A DNA stretch of 19,199 nucleotides from UBA4416 sp043718985. GTDB lineage: Bacteria; Bacteroidota; Bacteroidia; B-17B0; Aurantibacillaceae. The position numbers were made by a program, and so were the translations under genes. Below, one piece after another: positions 1 to 8,429 of this stretch (position 1 is the stretch's first letter; every line of letters begins with the position of its first letter). The notes under the pieces were generated by a model that saw only the letters and a program-made list of their open reading frames with translations, did no database searches and was not told the origin of the DNA. The stretch covers positions 1-19,199 of the forward strand of contig JAYSUQ010000037.1 in the NCBI GenBank assembly GCA_043718985.1, in the 5' to 3' direction.

Positions 1-18
1 GATTTAATTACAAATACT

Positions 19-675
19 TTATTGTAAATCTAAATTCACTTCGGGCTCAACAACTGTTTCGTTTAATTGTTGCGATGTAATAATAGGTAACTCTTCGTAA
101 GTTTCTTTTTTATGTTTTTTCTTTTTAATAGGTAACACTGTTGCTGTGTTTATTGCAGTTATACTAACAGATTTAACGGGTGCAATGGTGTTATTAGGTT
201 TTGCAACATTAGTAATTGTATTTATAGTTAAAGTATTTATTGCAACTGTTGTTTGTATTGGCTTAGTTACTAAAACTGTGTTTAAAACGGCGGCATCAAC
301 TTTTTTAGTCGCACTTATTACCTCTGTTTTTTTAGAAGGAGCATCAACTTTTTTCGCCGTTAATTTTACATTATTTGCGTTTGGTATTAATGGTTTTTCG
401 GTTAAAACTTCATCGCTCTTTTTAAAATCAACAAAACTAAAAAGTATAACAGATAAGCCACCAATTAATGATACAAAAACAATGGGAATAATAAATGAAC
501 GACTAATACTAACATTAATTTTCGGCATCGAGTAATTACTAAACACACTTTTTTGCTCGCTATAACTCGATTTTTCAAACCGTTGCCAAGCCAAGTCGTT
601 AGTATCTAACTCAGCATCGTGCATCATTAATTTAATTTGACGCTCGTCTAACTCATAGCTAAACTGGTTGCTCAT
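19..675 (-). CDS. Single-pass membrane protein next to an ECF sigma factor, possible anti-sigma factor
   Basis: A 218-residue protein with three parts: a short polar N-terminal segment (about 1-58, with W30 and F33 in a helical stretch), one strong hydrophobic membrane span (about 60-82), and a long low-complexity tail rich in Thr, Val, Asn, Ala and Lys (about 85-190, with a KKKKHKK patch) ending in an acidic stretch. Its ATG lies inside the end of the sigma factor gene, overlapping it by 17 bases, so the two are almost certainly co-transcribed and probably translationally coupled. Bacteroidota ECF sigma genes are often followed by a membrane protein with a small cytoplasmic head that restrains the sigma factor, and this gene has the position and topology for that. 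No ZAS zinc motif or FecR domain is visible, so the anti-sigma role is inferred from context only. Confidence 0.6.
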   Translation of the reverse strand: MSNQFSYELDERQIKLMMHDAELDTNDLAWQRFEKSSYSEQKSVFSNYSMPKINVSISRSFIIPIVFVSLIGGLSVILFSFVDFKKSDEVLTEKPLIPNANNVKLTAKKVDAPSKKTEVISATKKVDAAVLNTVLVTKPIQTTVAINTLTINTITNVAKPNNTIAPVKSVSITAINTATVLPIKKKKHKKETYEELPIITSQQLNETVVEPEVNLDLQ

Positions 676-1246
676 TGTTTTTGTGTTTTAAGTTTTTTTC
701 AATTCCTTTTTGTAAATTAAAACGTGCTTTTTCTAAATTTACTTTTATGGTTTGTTCGTTTGTTTCTAATATTAACGAAACATCGGTTAAATTAAAACCA
801 TCAATAACATTTAAATTAAAAACCAAACGTTGCGAAGGCACTAAGTCTTGTAGCGATTTTAAAATAACATCTTTATTAGTCGATTTTAAATCAATGTATA
901 CACCATCTAAAAATAAATCGTAGGTATTATCTAGTTTTTCAACAGCTTTAACTGTACTGGCAACATAGTACTCGTTACGTATGGCTTTAATTTGTTTTAT
1001 AAGCGATTTTATAAACACATTTTTACAAAAATCAAAAGCCGATAGTTGATTATGATTGTTTTTGTATTGATTTAAATTAGATAAAACATCAGCAAAAGCA
1101 GCAGAAAATAAGTTATCTGCCTGTTGTTGATTTTTACAATACCGTAATGCAATGTATGCCAACTTACCATAGTAAGCATCAAAAAGTTCTTTTTTTGCCG
1201 ATTTGTCGTTTTTTAAACAAGCCGCTATTAATTCAGAATCTTGCAT
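659..1246 (-). CDS. ECF-type RNA polymerase sigma-70 factor
   Basis: A 195-residue protein of the size usual for extracytoplasmic-function sigma factors. The N-terminal half resembles sigma region 2: a DAYYGKLAYIALRY-like core helix around residues 24-37, followed by a QQQADNLFSAAFADV segment at the place where family members usually have AED(I/V)xQExF. The C-terminal part (about 128-185) resembles region 4, with an LVPSQRLVFNL stretch and a helix-turn-helix around DVSLILETNEQTIKVNLEKAR. Region 2 is divergent, since the usual acidic E/D-D-xxQE pattern is weakened, so promoter recognition cannot be predicted. The gene overlaps the downstream membrane protein gene by 17 bases and lies 51 bases after the lipoprotein gene. 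It would direct RNA polymerase to a small regulon, possibly under control of the overlapping membrane protein. Confidence 0.85.
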   Translation of the reverse strand: MQDSELIAACLKNDKSAKKELFDAYYGKLAYIALRYCKNQQQADNLFSAAFADVLSNLNQYKNNHNQLSAFDFCKNVFIKSLIKQIKAIRNEYYVASTVKAVEKLDNTYDLFLDGVYIDLKSTNKDVILKSLQDLVPSQRLVFNLNVIDGFNLTDVSLILETNEQTIKVNLEKARFNLQKGIEKNLKHKNNEQPV

Positions 1247-1297
1247 TAAATTAGGTTTTCACTAAGTTATACACAAATTATAAACTAAAGGTTACGA

Positions 1298-1753
1298 TTA
1301 TTTAAACATATTAACTTTTTGATGGTGATTAATAGGGATTTTTTTACGAATTAAAAATTTCCCAACTTTTAAATTACCAGTAACATCTACCGTTCCTGCA
1401 CTTTTTCCGTTTAGTAATTGTAATAAATCAAGCGGGTTTAAATCTTTAAAATTTGAATTTAAGTTAAATGAATATGCCGCTTCCGAATTTTTATTAATTT
1501 TTACACGTTTACTCATTTTGGCCTTTCCTAAATTAATGCCACCGTACATAATATTAAATGCTGATGGGTAAATTGAAAAACCAACCGAATTTGGGTTTTT
1601 TATTTTCAGTTTTATATCGGCATCTATACCAGTTGAGGTCATTTTATTTAAATGAAAATCATCTACACCACTTACCAAAATATCTTGATAAGATTTACAA
1701 CCAATAAACAAAGTACATATTACTATTAGCGATATTAATTTTATAGATTTCAT
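1298..1753 (-). CDS. LEA14-like (LEA type 2/WHy family) lipoprotein
   Basis: A 151-residue protein with a lipoprotein signal peptide: Lys residues at 3 and 5, a hydrophobic core, and the lipobox LFIGC with the lipidated Cys at 19. The mature part fits the LEA14/WHy beta-sandwich family, with the hallmark phrase IKNPNSVGFSIYP (about residues 52-64), then GGINLGKAKMSK, and a C-terminal strand set ending in KKIPI. Such domains are small immunoglobulin-like folds, and their biochemical role in bacteria is not settled. The protein is probably anchored in the inner or outer membrane facing the periplasm. It is the first gene of the minus-strand group ahead of the ECF sigma gene (51-base gap). A functional link to the sigma factor is possible but not shown by the sequence. 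Confidence 0.75.
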   Translation of the reverse strand: MKSIKLISLIVICTLFIGCKSYQDILVSGVDDFHLNKMTSTGIDADIKLKIKNPNSVGFSIYPSAFNIMYGGINLGKAKMSKRVKINKNSEAAYSFNLNSNFKDLNPLDLLQLLNGKSAGTVDVTGNLKVGKFLIRKKIPINHHQKVNMFK

Positions 1754-1807
1754 TTTTTAAATTTTATAATGTAAAAATGCATTTTTAGTTACATTTATTT
1801 TTAATTG

Positions 1808-1841
1808 TTTTGTAAAAATAATTTAATTAAAAGTATATTTA
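1808..1841 (+). promoter_or_regulatory. Weak candidate promoter for the AddA-type gene
   Basis: A TTTTG at 1808-1812 and a TATATTTA at 1834-1841 resemble the Bacteroidota -33 (TTTG) and -7 (TAnnTTTG) elements with about 21 bases between them. The last base of the -7 box deviates from consensus. The ATG begins at 1846, so the transcript would be nearly leaderless if this promoter is used. The whole divergent intergenic region (1754-1845) is AT-rich, so chance matches are likely. Confidence 0.3.
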
Positions 1842-1845
1842 ATTT

Positions 1846-4800
1846 ATGCAAACCAAAAATTTTATTGTTTATAAATCGTCGGCTGGTAGTGGCAAAACTT
1901 TTACGTTAGTTAAAGAGTATTTAAAAATAGCCTTAGCCGATAAACAAAATTTAAAATTTGCATATAAAAAAATATTAGCTGTTACCTTTACAAATAAAGC
2001 AGCTGCCGAAATGAAATGGCGCATTATTAAAGCTTTAAAAGATATTAGTAATAAACAAAACGATTTTTTAACAAACTTAATTGCAACCGAATTAACAATT
2101 ACAGAAGCCGATTTACAGCAACGCTCGCAGGCAACGTTAACTCAAATTTTACACAATTATTCAGATTTTTCGATTGGTACTATTGATAGTTTTACGCACC
2201 GAATAATTAGAACATTTGCACTCGATTTAAAATTACCCTTAAATTTTAAAATAGAAACCGATACAAATACAATATTTAATAAAGTAATTGCATTATTGGT
2301 TCAAAAAATTGGAACCGATAAACTCATAACCGATTATTTTATAAAATATTCGCAATTACAAATTGAAGATAATAGAGATTGGAATTTAGAGAAATCGTTA
2401 TTTGAATTTATAAAAGAAATTAATAAAGAAGGTGTTAGTGATTTAGTTAACAAATTAGAAGACTTTACCATTAACGATTTTGAAACTATAAAAAAACAAT
2501 TGCTTTTATTTATAAAAGAATATAAAAATTATTTTAAACTACAAGGCACGCAGGCTTTACAAATAATTGCAACAAATGGGTTAACCGATAAAGCATTTTG
2601 GCACGCTAAAGCGGGTATTTATAATTTATTTAATAAGTTAGTTGTTGGTAACGAAATTTTAAAAGATGAATTATTTACAAGTCGCATTAACGAAACGTTA
2701 GAAGAAGACAAATGGCATGGAAGTAAGCTTACGCCAACCGAATTTGCAATACTAGAAACTATAAAACCTGAGTTACAAAAAGTAATTGATAATGTACTTG
2801 CTAAAATAAACGAAAGCGAAAAACGGTATAACGTTTACTCGCTTATTTATAAAAATATTTATGCAATTGGTTTAGTTAATGAATTAGCAAAACTTACCAA
2901 CGAATATAAAACCGACGAAAACATATTGTTTTTATCAGAATTTAACCAACGCATTTCAAACGTTGTAAGTAACGAGCCTACGCCTTTTATTTTTGAGCGC
3001 TTAGGCGATAAGTACCAACATTTTTTATTGGATGAGTTTCAGGATACATCGGCTATGCAATGGCAAAATATGTTGCCTTTAGTAGATAACTCGCTAGGTA
3101 GCGCAAAGTTAAATTTAATTGTGGGAGATGGTAAACAAAGTATTTACCGATGGCGAAATGCAAATGTTGAGCAGTTTGTTAACCTACCAAACATTAAAAC
3201 CGATAACAAAACTAGTATAATAGCACAACGCGAAGAGTCGTTAATTAGAAATTATAGCCCGCAAATTTTAAATACAAATTTTAGAAGCGATTCGGTAATA
3301 GTAAATTTTAATAATACCATATTTGAGCATTTATCACAAAATTATTTAAACACTGATTTTCAAAAAATTTATGATAATCAAACTCAAAAACACAACCAAT
3401 TGGGTAAAGGTTTTGTTAGTATTGATTTTCCTGAACAAGTTAAGGACGATGAAGTTGATGTTAATTTGAAATTAACAAAACACTATATACAACAAGCATT
3501 AACAGATGGGTATGATTATGCCGACGTTTGTGTAATTGTTCGTACTAATGGAAACGGCAACTCTATAGCTAATTTTTTAATTGAACAAAAAATACCAGTT
3601 ATTTCGGCCGATTCACTTTTACTATCTAATGCATTAGAAATTACAGTTTTGAAATCGTTTTTAAAATACATTTCAAATAACAACGATTTAATTTCGGCAT
3701 CGGTTGTAGTTAATTATTTATACCAAACAAACTATTGCAACCAACACAATTACATTGAAAATTTACAATTATTAAATAAAAAAAGAGTAACTAATTTATT
3801 TACTATTATTAATAAATGCGGTATTACGTGCGATGAGGTTAAATTAAATGCGTCAAATTTATTTGACACTTGTGTATATGTTTGCGACATTTTAAATTTA
3901 AATAAAAACAATCCCCAATACATTCGCTTTTTTTTAGATGAGGTATTAACCTTTTTGCAAACAAATACATCAAACATTAATTTGTTTTTAGATTGGTGGC
4001 AACGCAAACAAGAGAAAGCATCGGTAATTATACCTGAAGGTATTAATGCCGTAAATATAATGACGGTTCACGCATCAAAAGGTTTAGAGTTTCCTATTGT
4101 AATATCGCCTTACGTTAATAGTGCAACCGAAAAACCACAATCTATTTGGGTTAATGTTGATGAAGAAGAACTTAATTTACCTGTTGCCATTATACCAACA
4201 TCAAAAATGGCCGAGCTAACTATTTATGAGCCTTTAGTTGTAAAAGAAAAACAACAACAAGCCTTAGATAATATAAATGTGCTTTATGTAAATTTTACAC
4301 GAGCCGTAAATAGACTACACATTATATCACCAAAACCTACAAAAATTGCCGAAAAAAATAGCTACACTTGGCTGCAACATTTTGCGCTAACACAAGCGCA
4401 TTATAATACCGAAGCAAATACTTTAACCTTTGGTAATTTTGAAGTTAAAGATAGAACGCAACATCAAAAAAAAGCCTTAACACAAATTAATGTGCCCAAC
4501 TTAAATTTTAATTTAAACCAAAGTGTAGTTAAAATTAAAGGCGCTTCGCAATATAATTATAATGAAGATGTTGAACAGGCTCGCCAATACGGCATTTTAA
4601 TTCACTTTATTTTATCGCAAATTACTGATAAACAAAATATTGCATCGGTCGTACAAAAAACATTGTTAAATGGTGATATTAATGCACAAGAAGCCGAACA
4701 ATTGGAGGTAGAAATTACAAGTTTATTAAACATACCAACTATTACAAATTACTTTAAGCCAGGTGTTGTAGTTAAAAATGAAATGGAAATTTTAACCAGC

Positions 4801-5001
4801 GATGGGCAAATTTTGCGCCCCGATAGAGTAGTTATTATTGATACAGAAGCCATTGTTATTGATTATAAAACGGGAAAAAAACAAGCGCAAAAGCATTATC
4901 AACAAATGCAGGAGTACGAACATGCATTGTTAAACTTAGGTTATCAATCGGTTAAAAAAATAGTGTTATACATACACGATAAAGAAGTTGTGGTTGTATA
5001 A
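1846..5001 (+). CDS. AddA-type UvrD/Rep-family helicase with C-terminal PD-(D/E)XK nuclease
   Basis: A 1051-residue superfamily 1 helicase-nuclease for double-strand-break end processing. Visible helicase motifs are Walker A SSAGSGKT (11-18), motif Ia TFTNKAAAEM (47-56), motif II LLDEFQD (394-400), motif III GDGKQSIYRWR (427-437), motif V TVHASKGLEF (740-749) and motif VI YVNFTRAVNRLH (814-825). The C-terminal RecB-type nuclease also looks complete, with H920 in GILIH, D993 in RPDR, D1006-Y-K1008 in IDYKTGK, and the QMQEY motif at about 1020-1024. This layout matches AddA of AddAB complexes, which unwinds and resects DNA ends for RecA loading. The usual partner, an AddB-like nuclease-helicase, is not in the window. 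The ATG at 1846 starts just ahead of Walker A, as is normal for the family. Confidence 0.92.
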   Translation: MQTKNFIVYKSSAGSGKTFTLVKEYLKIALADKQNLKFAYKKILAVTFTNKAAAEMKWRIIKALKDISNKQNDFLTNLIATELTITEADLQQRSQATLTQILHNYSDFSIGTIDSFTHRIIRTFALDLKLPLNFKIETDTNTIFNKVIALLVQKIGTDKLITDYFIKYSQLQIEDNRDWNLEKSLFEFIKEINKEGVSDLVNKLEDFTINDFETIKKQLLLFIKEYKNYFKLQGTQALQIIATNGLTDKAFWHAKAGIYNLFNKLVVGNEILKDELFTSRINETLEEDKWHGSKLTPTEFAILETIKPELQKVIDNVLAKINESEKRYNVYSLIYKNIYAIGLVNELAKLTNEYKTDENILFLSEFNQRISNVVSNEPTPFIFERLGDKYQHFLLDEFQDTSAMQWQNMLPLVDNSLGSAKLNLIVGDGKQSIYRWRNANVEQFVNLPNIKTDNKTSIIAQREESLIRNYSPQILNTNFRSDSVIVNFNNTIFEHLSQNYLNTDFQKIYDNQTQKHNQLGKGFVSIDFPEQVKDDEVDVNLKLTKHYIQQALTDGYDYADVCVIVRTNGNGNSIANFLIEQKIPVISADSLLLSNALEITVLKSFLKYISNNNDLISASVVVNYLYQTNYCNQHNYIENLQLLNKKRVTNLFTIINKCGITCDEVKLNASNLFDTCVYVCDILNLNKNNPQYIRFFLDEVLTFLQTNTSNINLFLDWWQRKQEKASVIIPEGINAVNIMTVHASKGLEFPIVISPYVNSATEKPQSIWVNVDEEELNLPVAIIPTSKMAELTIYEPLVVKEKQQQALDNINVLYVNFTRAVNRLHIISPKPTKIAEKNSYTWLQHFALTQAHYNTEANTLTFGNFEVKDRTQHQKKALTQINVPNLNFNLNQSVVKIKGASQYNYNEDVEQARQYGILIHFILSQITDKQNIASVVQKTLLNGDINAQEAEQLEVEITSLLNIPTITNYFKPGVVVKNEMEILTSDGQILRPDRVVIIDTEAIVIDYKTGKKQAQKHYQQMQEYEHALLNLGYQSVKKIVLYIHDKEVVVV

Positions 5002-5031
5002 TTTTTTACATAAACGGTAAAATAATCGTTA

Positions 5032-5061
5032 AGGAAACTTAAAATTCAAAAAAAGTTTCCT
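5032..5061. repeat. 9-bp inverted repeat upstream of the TonB receptor gene, possible operator
   Basis: AGGAAACTT (5032-5040) and its exact reverse complement AAGTTTCCT (5053-5061) are separated by 12 AT-rich bases. A third AAGTTT lies at 5062-5067 in direct orientation, nine bases after the second. The right arm abuts and shares one base with the TAAGTTTG promoter box. No T-run follows, which argues against a terminator for the upstream gene. The arrangement fits a dimeric regulator site, which is an inference. Confidence 0.45.
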
Positions 5062-5068
5062 AAGTTTG
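5061..5068 (+). promoter_or_regulatory. Candidate -7 promoter element for the TonB receptor/DUF4249 pair
   Basis: TAAGTTTG, followed by C, is an exact match to the Bacteroidota -7 consensus TAnnTTTG. It lies about 50 bases before the ATG at 5118, in the only intergenic space ahead of the pair. No clear TTTG -33 element lies about 20 bases upstream. That position is occupied by the inverted repeat, so the promoter may be weak or depend on an activator. Confidence 0.5.
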
Positions 5069-5117
5069 CATCGCTAAACAAATAACTAATAAGTTGGCTT
5101 TTATACAAATTAACAAA

Positions 5118-7478
5118 ATGAAAAATTATACCCTTTTTTTACTGCTAAGTGTTTTTAGTTTTACTATTAATGCGCAAGATAAACGAACGATAAGTGGTTA
5201 CATTAAAGATTTGAAAAATGGAGAAACTTTAATTGGTGTAACAATATTTAAAAAAAATTCGCAACAAGGTACAAACTCTAACGAGTATGGTTTTTATTCT
5301 ATCACATTAAATAATAATGTAGATACCCTTGTTTATTCATTTATTGGTTATAAAACACAATTTTTACCTATTACAGCAAACGGAAATCAATTAATAAATA
5401 TTGAGTTAGGCGACCAAGGCAAAGATTTAGAAGAGGTAATTATATCGTCAGAAAAAGAAGATAAAAACATTACAAGTATGGAAATGAGCGTTGCTAAATT
5501 GGATATTAAACAAATTCAAAAAATGCCCGCATTACTTGGCGAAGTAGATATTATAAAAAGTATACAACTGCTACCTGGTGTTACAACCGTTGGCGAAGGT
5601 GCAAGTGGGTTTAATGTAAGGGGTGGTAATATAGATCAAAATTTAGTATTAATGGACGAGGCTCCGGTTTACAACTCATCACATTTATTTGGTTTCTTTT
5701 CAATTTTTAATCCCGATGCCGTAAAAGACGTTAAGTTAATTAAAGGAGGTATACCAGCGCAATACGGCGGCAGGGCTTCATCTATATTAGATATTAGAAT
5801 GAAAGAAGGTAACAATAAAAAAATGGAAATTAATGGCGGTATTGGTACGGTGTTTAGCCGTTTATCTATTGAAGCGCCAATTATAAAAAACAAAGCATCG
5901 TTTATTGTTGCTGCTCGCCGAAGTTATATTGATGTGTTAGCTAAACCATTTTTGGCAAAGCAAAGTGGCGATTTAAAAAATGCAAAATTTTATTTTTATG
6001 ATTTAACCGCAAAATTTAATTGGCATATTAACGATAAAAATACGGTGTTTGCAAGTGGCTATTTTGGACGAGATGTTTTTGGCGCTGGCTTTAAATTTAA
6101 TTGGGGTAACAGCACGGCAACCGTTCGTTGGAATCACATCATTAACAGCAAATTATTTTTAAATACAAGTGCTTTTTATAGTAACTACCGTTACGAGTTA
6201 GGGTTTAAAGATGAAGGTACAAGTCAAAAATTTGAATGGGTATCAAACATTATAAATTATAGTATTAAACCCGATTTTACGTATTACTTGAATTCTAAAA
6301 ATACCATGCGTTTTGGTGGTCAAGCAATATATTTTACATTTCAACCAGGCAAAGCGGTTATAACTGCCTACGATGGCACATCTAAAGACATTAGTTTAAA
6401 TAAACAATTTGGTTTAGAAACAGCTTTATATATTGATAACGAACAAAAAGTATTAAATCGCTTAACAGTTCAGTACGGTTTGCGATGGTCGATGTTTAAT
6501 TATTTGGGTAAAGGCACGCGTTATGTATACCGCGATACAATACCAAACGAAAGCAAACCATTTGATCATCAAGATAGTATTGGAAGTTATAAAAGCATTA
6601 AAAATTATAATAATCCTGAACCGCGCTTAGCAGTTAACTATACTATAAATGATAAAAGCTCGGTAAAGTTAGGTTATAATCGAATGAGCCAATATTTACA
6701 CATTGTATCAAACACTGCAGCATCTACACCGCTCGATATTTTTACACCCGCAACTAACAACATTAAACCGCTAGTAGCCGATCAAATAACGCTAGGTTAT
6801 TTTAGAAATTTTAAAGATAATATGTTTGAAACTTCGGCCGAAATTTATTATAAAGATTTAAAAAACCAGTTAGATTATGTTGATAATGCCGACTTATTAT
6901 TAAATAAATATTTAGAAGCATACTTAATACAAGGTAAGGGGCGCGCTTATGGTTTAGAGTTATATGCAAAAAAAGGTAAGGGAAAATTAAACGGTTGGGT
7001 AAGTTATACCTTATCAAAAACCGAACGCAAAAGCCGTGGTATTAGTAACAGCGATTGGTATTTATCTAAATACGATAGAACACATAATATAAACACTGTT
7101 TTAATTTACGACATAAATAAACGCTTTAGTTTATCGGCAAACTTTGTTTATTTAACTGGCACACCAGCTACATTCCCAACAGTTAAACTAGAGATACAAG
7201 GTTACGTTATACCTTATAATACAGACAATAAACGCAATAACTATCGTAATACAGCGTATCATCGTTTAGATGTTGGTGCAACGTATAATTTTAAAAAGAA
7301 TGATACCCGCCGTTATAAACAAACATTAGTGTTAAGTATTTATAATGTATATAATCGCCGTAATGCATTTTCAATTTATTTTCGCAACAATCCTAGTTAT
7401 CCTGTTAATACAGAGGCTATACGTTACTCGGTTGTTGGTTCAATAATACCTGCCCTTACTTATAATTTTAAATTTTAA
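5118..7478 (+). CDS. TonB-dependent outer-membrane receptor with carboxypeptidase-like N-terminal domain
   Basis: Starting at the ATG at 5118 the protein is 786 residues. An in-frame TTG at 5094 would only add eight residues ahead of a clean signal peptide (1-20, ending INAQ), so the ATG is preferred. Domains in order: carboxypeptidase-regulatory-like beta domain (about 23-97, with GVTIF, GFYSI and YSFIGYK strands), a TonB-box-like LEEVIIS (104-110), a plug domain (about 125-235, with LLPGV, GFNVRGG and GGIPAQYGGR), then a long beta-barrel ending in an aromatic residue (NFKF). The receptor would import a ligand across the outer membrane using TonB energy. The ligand is not known. It is much shorter than SusC proteins, and the next gene is a DUF4249 lipoprotein rather than SusD, a common non-SusCD pairing in Bacteroidota. 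Confidence 0.92.
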   Translation: MKNYTLFLLLSVFSFTINAQDKRTISGYIKDLKNGETLIGVTIFKKNSQQGTNSNEYGFYSITLNNNVDTLVYSFIGYKTQFLPITANGNQLINIELGDQGKDLEEVIISSEKEDKNITSMEMSVAKLDIKQIQKMPALLGEVDIIKSIQLLPGVTTVGEGASGFNVRGGNIDQNLVLMDEAPVYNSSHLFGFFSIFNPDAVKDVKLIKGGIPAQYGGRASSILDIRMKEGNNKKMEINGGIGTVFSRLSIEAPIIKNKASFIVAARRSYIDVLAKPFLAKQSGDLKNAKFYFYDLTAKFNWHINDKNTVFASGYFGRDVFGAGFKFNWGNSTATVRWNHIINSKLFLNTSAFYSNYRYELGFKDEGTSQKFEWVSNIINYSIKPDFTYYLNSKNTMRFGGQAIYFTFQPGKAVITAYDGTSKDISLNKQFGLETALYIDNEQKVLNRLTVQYGLRWSMFNYLGKGTRYVYRDTIPNESKPFDHQDSIGSYKSIKNYNNPEPRLAVNYTINDKSSVKLGYNRMSQYLHIVSNTAASTPLDIFTPATNNIKPLVADQITLGYFRNFKDNMFETSAEIYYKDLKNQLDYVDNADLLLNKYLEAYLIQGKGRAYGLELYAKKGKGKLNGWVSYTLSKTERKSRGISNSDWYLSKYDRTHNINTVLIYDINKRFSLSANFVYLTGTPATFPTVKLEIQGYVIPYNTDNKRNNYRNTAYHRLDVGATYNFKKNDTRRYKQTLVLSIYNVYNRRNAFSIYFRNNPSYPVNTEAIRYSVVGSIIPALTYNFKF

Positions 7479-7536
7479 AACTATATCATTTAAATTATTT
7501 AATCTTTTAAAAAATAATAAAATAAAAAATTTCAAA

Positions 7537-8406
7537 ATGAAAACATCAACATTATTTTTAGCATTTATTAGTGTAATTATTTTTAGCTCGTGCGAAAATA
7601 AAATTCAAGTTAAATTAGATGAAGGCGCGCCTTTGGTAACAATAGATGGTTTTGTAAATGATATGCGCCAAGCTCAAAAAATTAGAGTAACCTATGCCGA
7701 TAATTATTTTAGCCAAAAACCAAGTGAGCCAATTAAAGGCGCTACGGTAGTTGTTAAAGATATTACAACTGGTAGGGTATATAATTTTACGGATAACAAC
7801 AATGGCGATTATAGTTTTGATGTTAATGCAACTAACGATACTATTGGCTTTGTAGGCCACGATTATGAATTAAGTGTAACGCACCAAGGCACTATTTTTA
7901 AATCTACATCAACACTAAACCGAACTTCACAAATTGATAGTGTTAATGCAGAGTTTAAAGAAGCAGGCGCATTTGGTGCAAAAGAAGGGTATAAAGTTTC
8001 GTTTTTAGCGTTTGATATTCCAGGTCCAGTTTCTGATTTTTACTGGGTAAAATCGTACAGAAATGGAGTGTTGTTTAATAAAGGAAATGAAATTAATTTA
8101 GCATACGATGGCGCTTATAGCTCGGGTGCCGATGGTTTATTTTTTATACAACCAATTGCCGAAGGAGTTACTCCGCAAGGAGAAATTTTTAAAAAGTTTG
8201 ATGATTGTAGAATAGAAATACACTCGATAAACGAAATAACGTATAATTTTTTATTACAAGTTCAACAACAAACTACTAACTCTGGCTTGTTTGCTACAAC
8301 CCCCGAAAACGTAAAAACTAATATTACAAGTAGTAATGATAAAGTAAAAGTTACTGGTTGGTTTTGTATGAGTGCTGTTGGTGTTAGGAATAAAATAGTG
8401 CAATAA
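7537..8406 (+). CDS. DUF4249-family lipoprotein, partner of the TonB receptor
   Basis: A 289-residue protein with a lipoprotein signal ending in IFSSC (lipidated Cys at 19). Shortly after it come the features of DUF4249: a PLVTIDGFVND strand near residues 32-42, a PIKGATVVVKD beta-domain strand and a DYSF turn, followed by repeated beta strands and a C-terminal GWFCMSAV stretch typical of the family. DUF4249 genes in Bacteroidota regularly sit directly after a TonB-dependent receptor with a carboxypeptidase-like domain, as here (58-base gap with no separate promoter box seen). The lipoprotein is probably surface- or periplasm-facing and assists ligand capture. This is inferred from genomic pairing, since the family has no established biochemical role known to me. 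It converges with the VWA gene across only 23 bases. Confidence 0.82.
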   Translation: MKTSTLFLAFISVIIFSSCENKIQVKLDEGAPLVTIDGFVNDMRQAQKIRVTYADNYFSQKPSEPIKGATVVVKDITTGRVYNFTDNNNGDYSFDVNATNDTIGFVGHDYELSVTHQGTIFKSTSTLNRTSQIDSVNAEFKEAGAFGAKEGYKVSFLAFDIPGPVSDFYWVKSYRNGVLFNKGNEINLAYDGAYSSGADGLFFIQPIAEGVTPQGEIFKKFDDCRIEIHSINEITYNFLLQVQQQTTNSGLFATTPENVKTNITSSNDKVKVTGWFCMSAVGVRNKIVQ

Positions 8407-8429
8407 CTATTTTTAGTATTATATTTATT

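Noticed and set aside
146..535. 129-codon plus-strand open frame inside the membrane-protein gene
   Set aside because: It lies opposite the low-complexity Thr/Val/Lys tail of the minus-strand gene, which overlaps the sigma factor gene in operon fashion. The plus-strand translation has no recognisable domain.
5032..5061. Terminator for the AddA-type gene
   Set aside because: The stem is AT-rich with a 12-base loop and no T-run follows on the plus strand; it sits on the next gene's promoter, so a regulatory site is the better reading.
5094..5117. TTG at 5094 as start of the TonB receptor
   Set aside because: The ATG at 5118 starts a standard signal peptide. The TTG would add eight polar residues before it without any supporting signal.
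8407..8429. Terminator between the converging DUF4249 and VWA genes
   Set aside because: The 23 bases are AT-rich without any inverted repeat able to form a stable stem.
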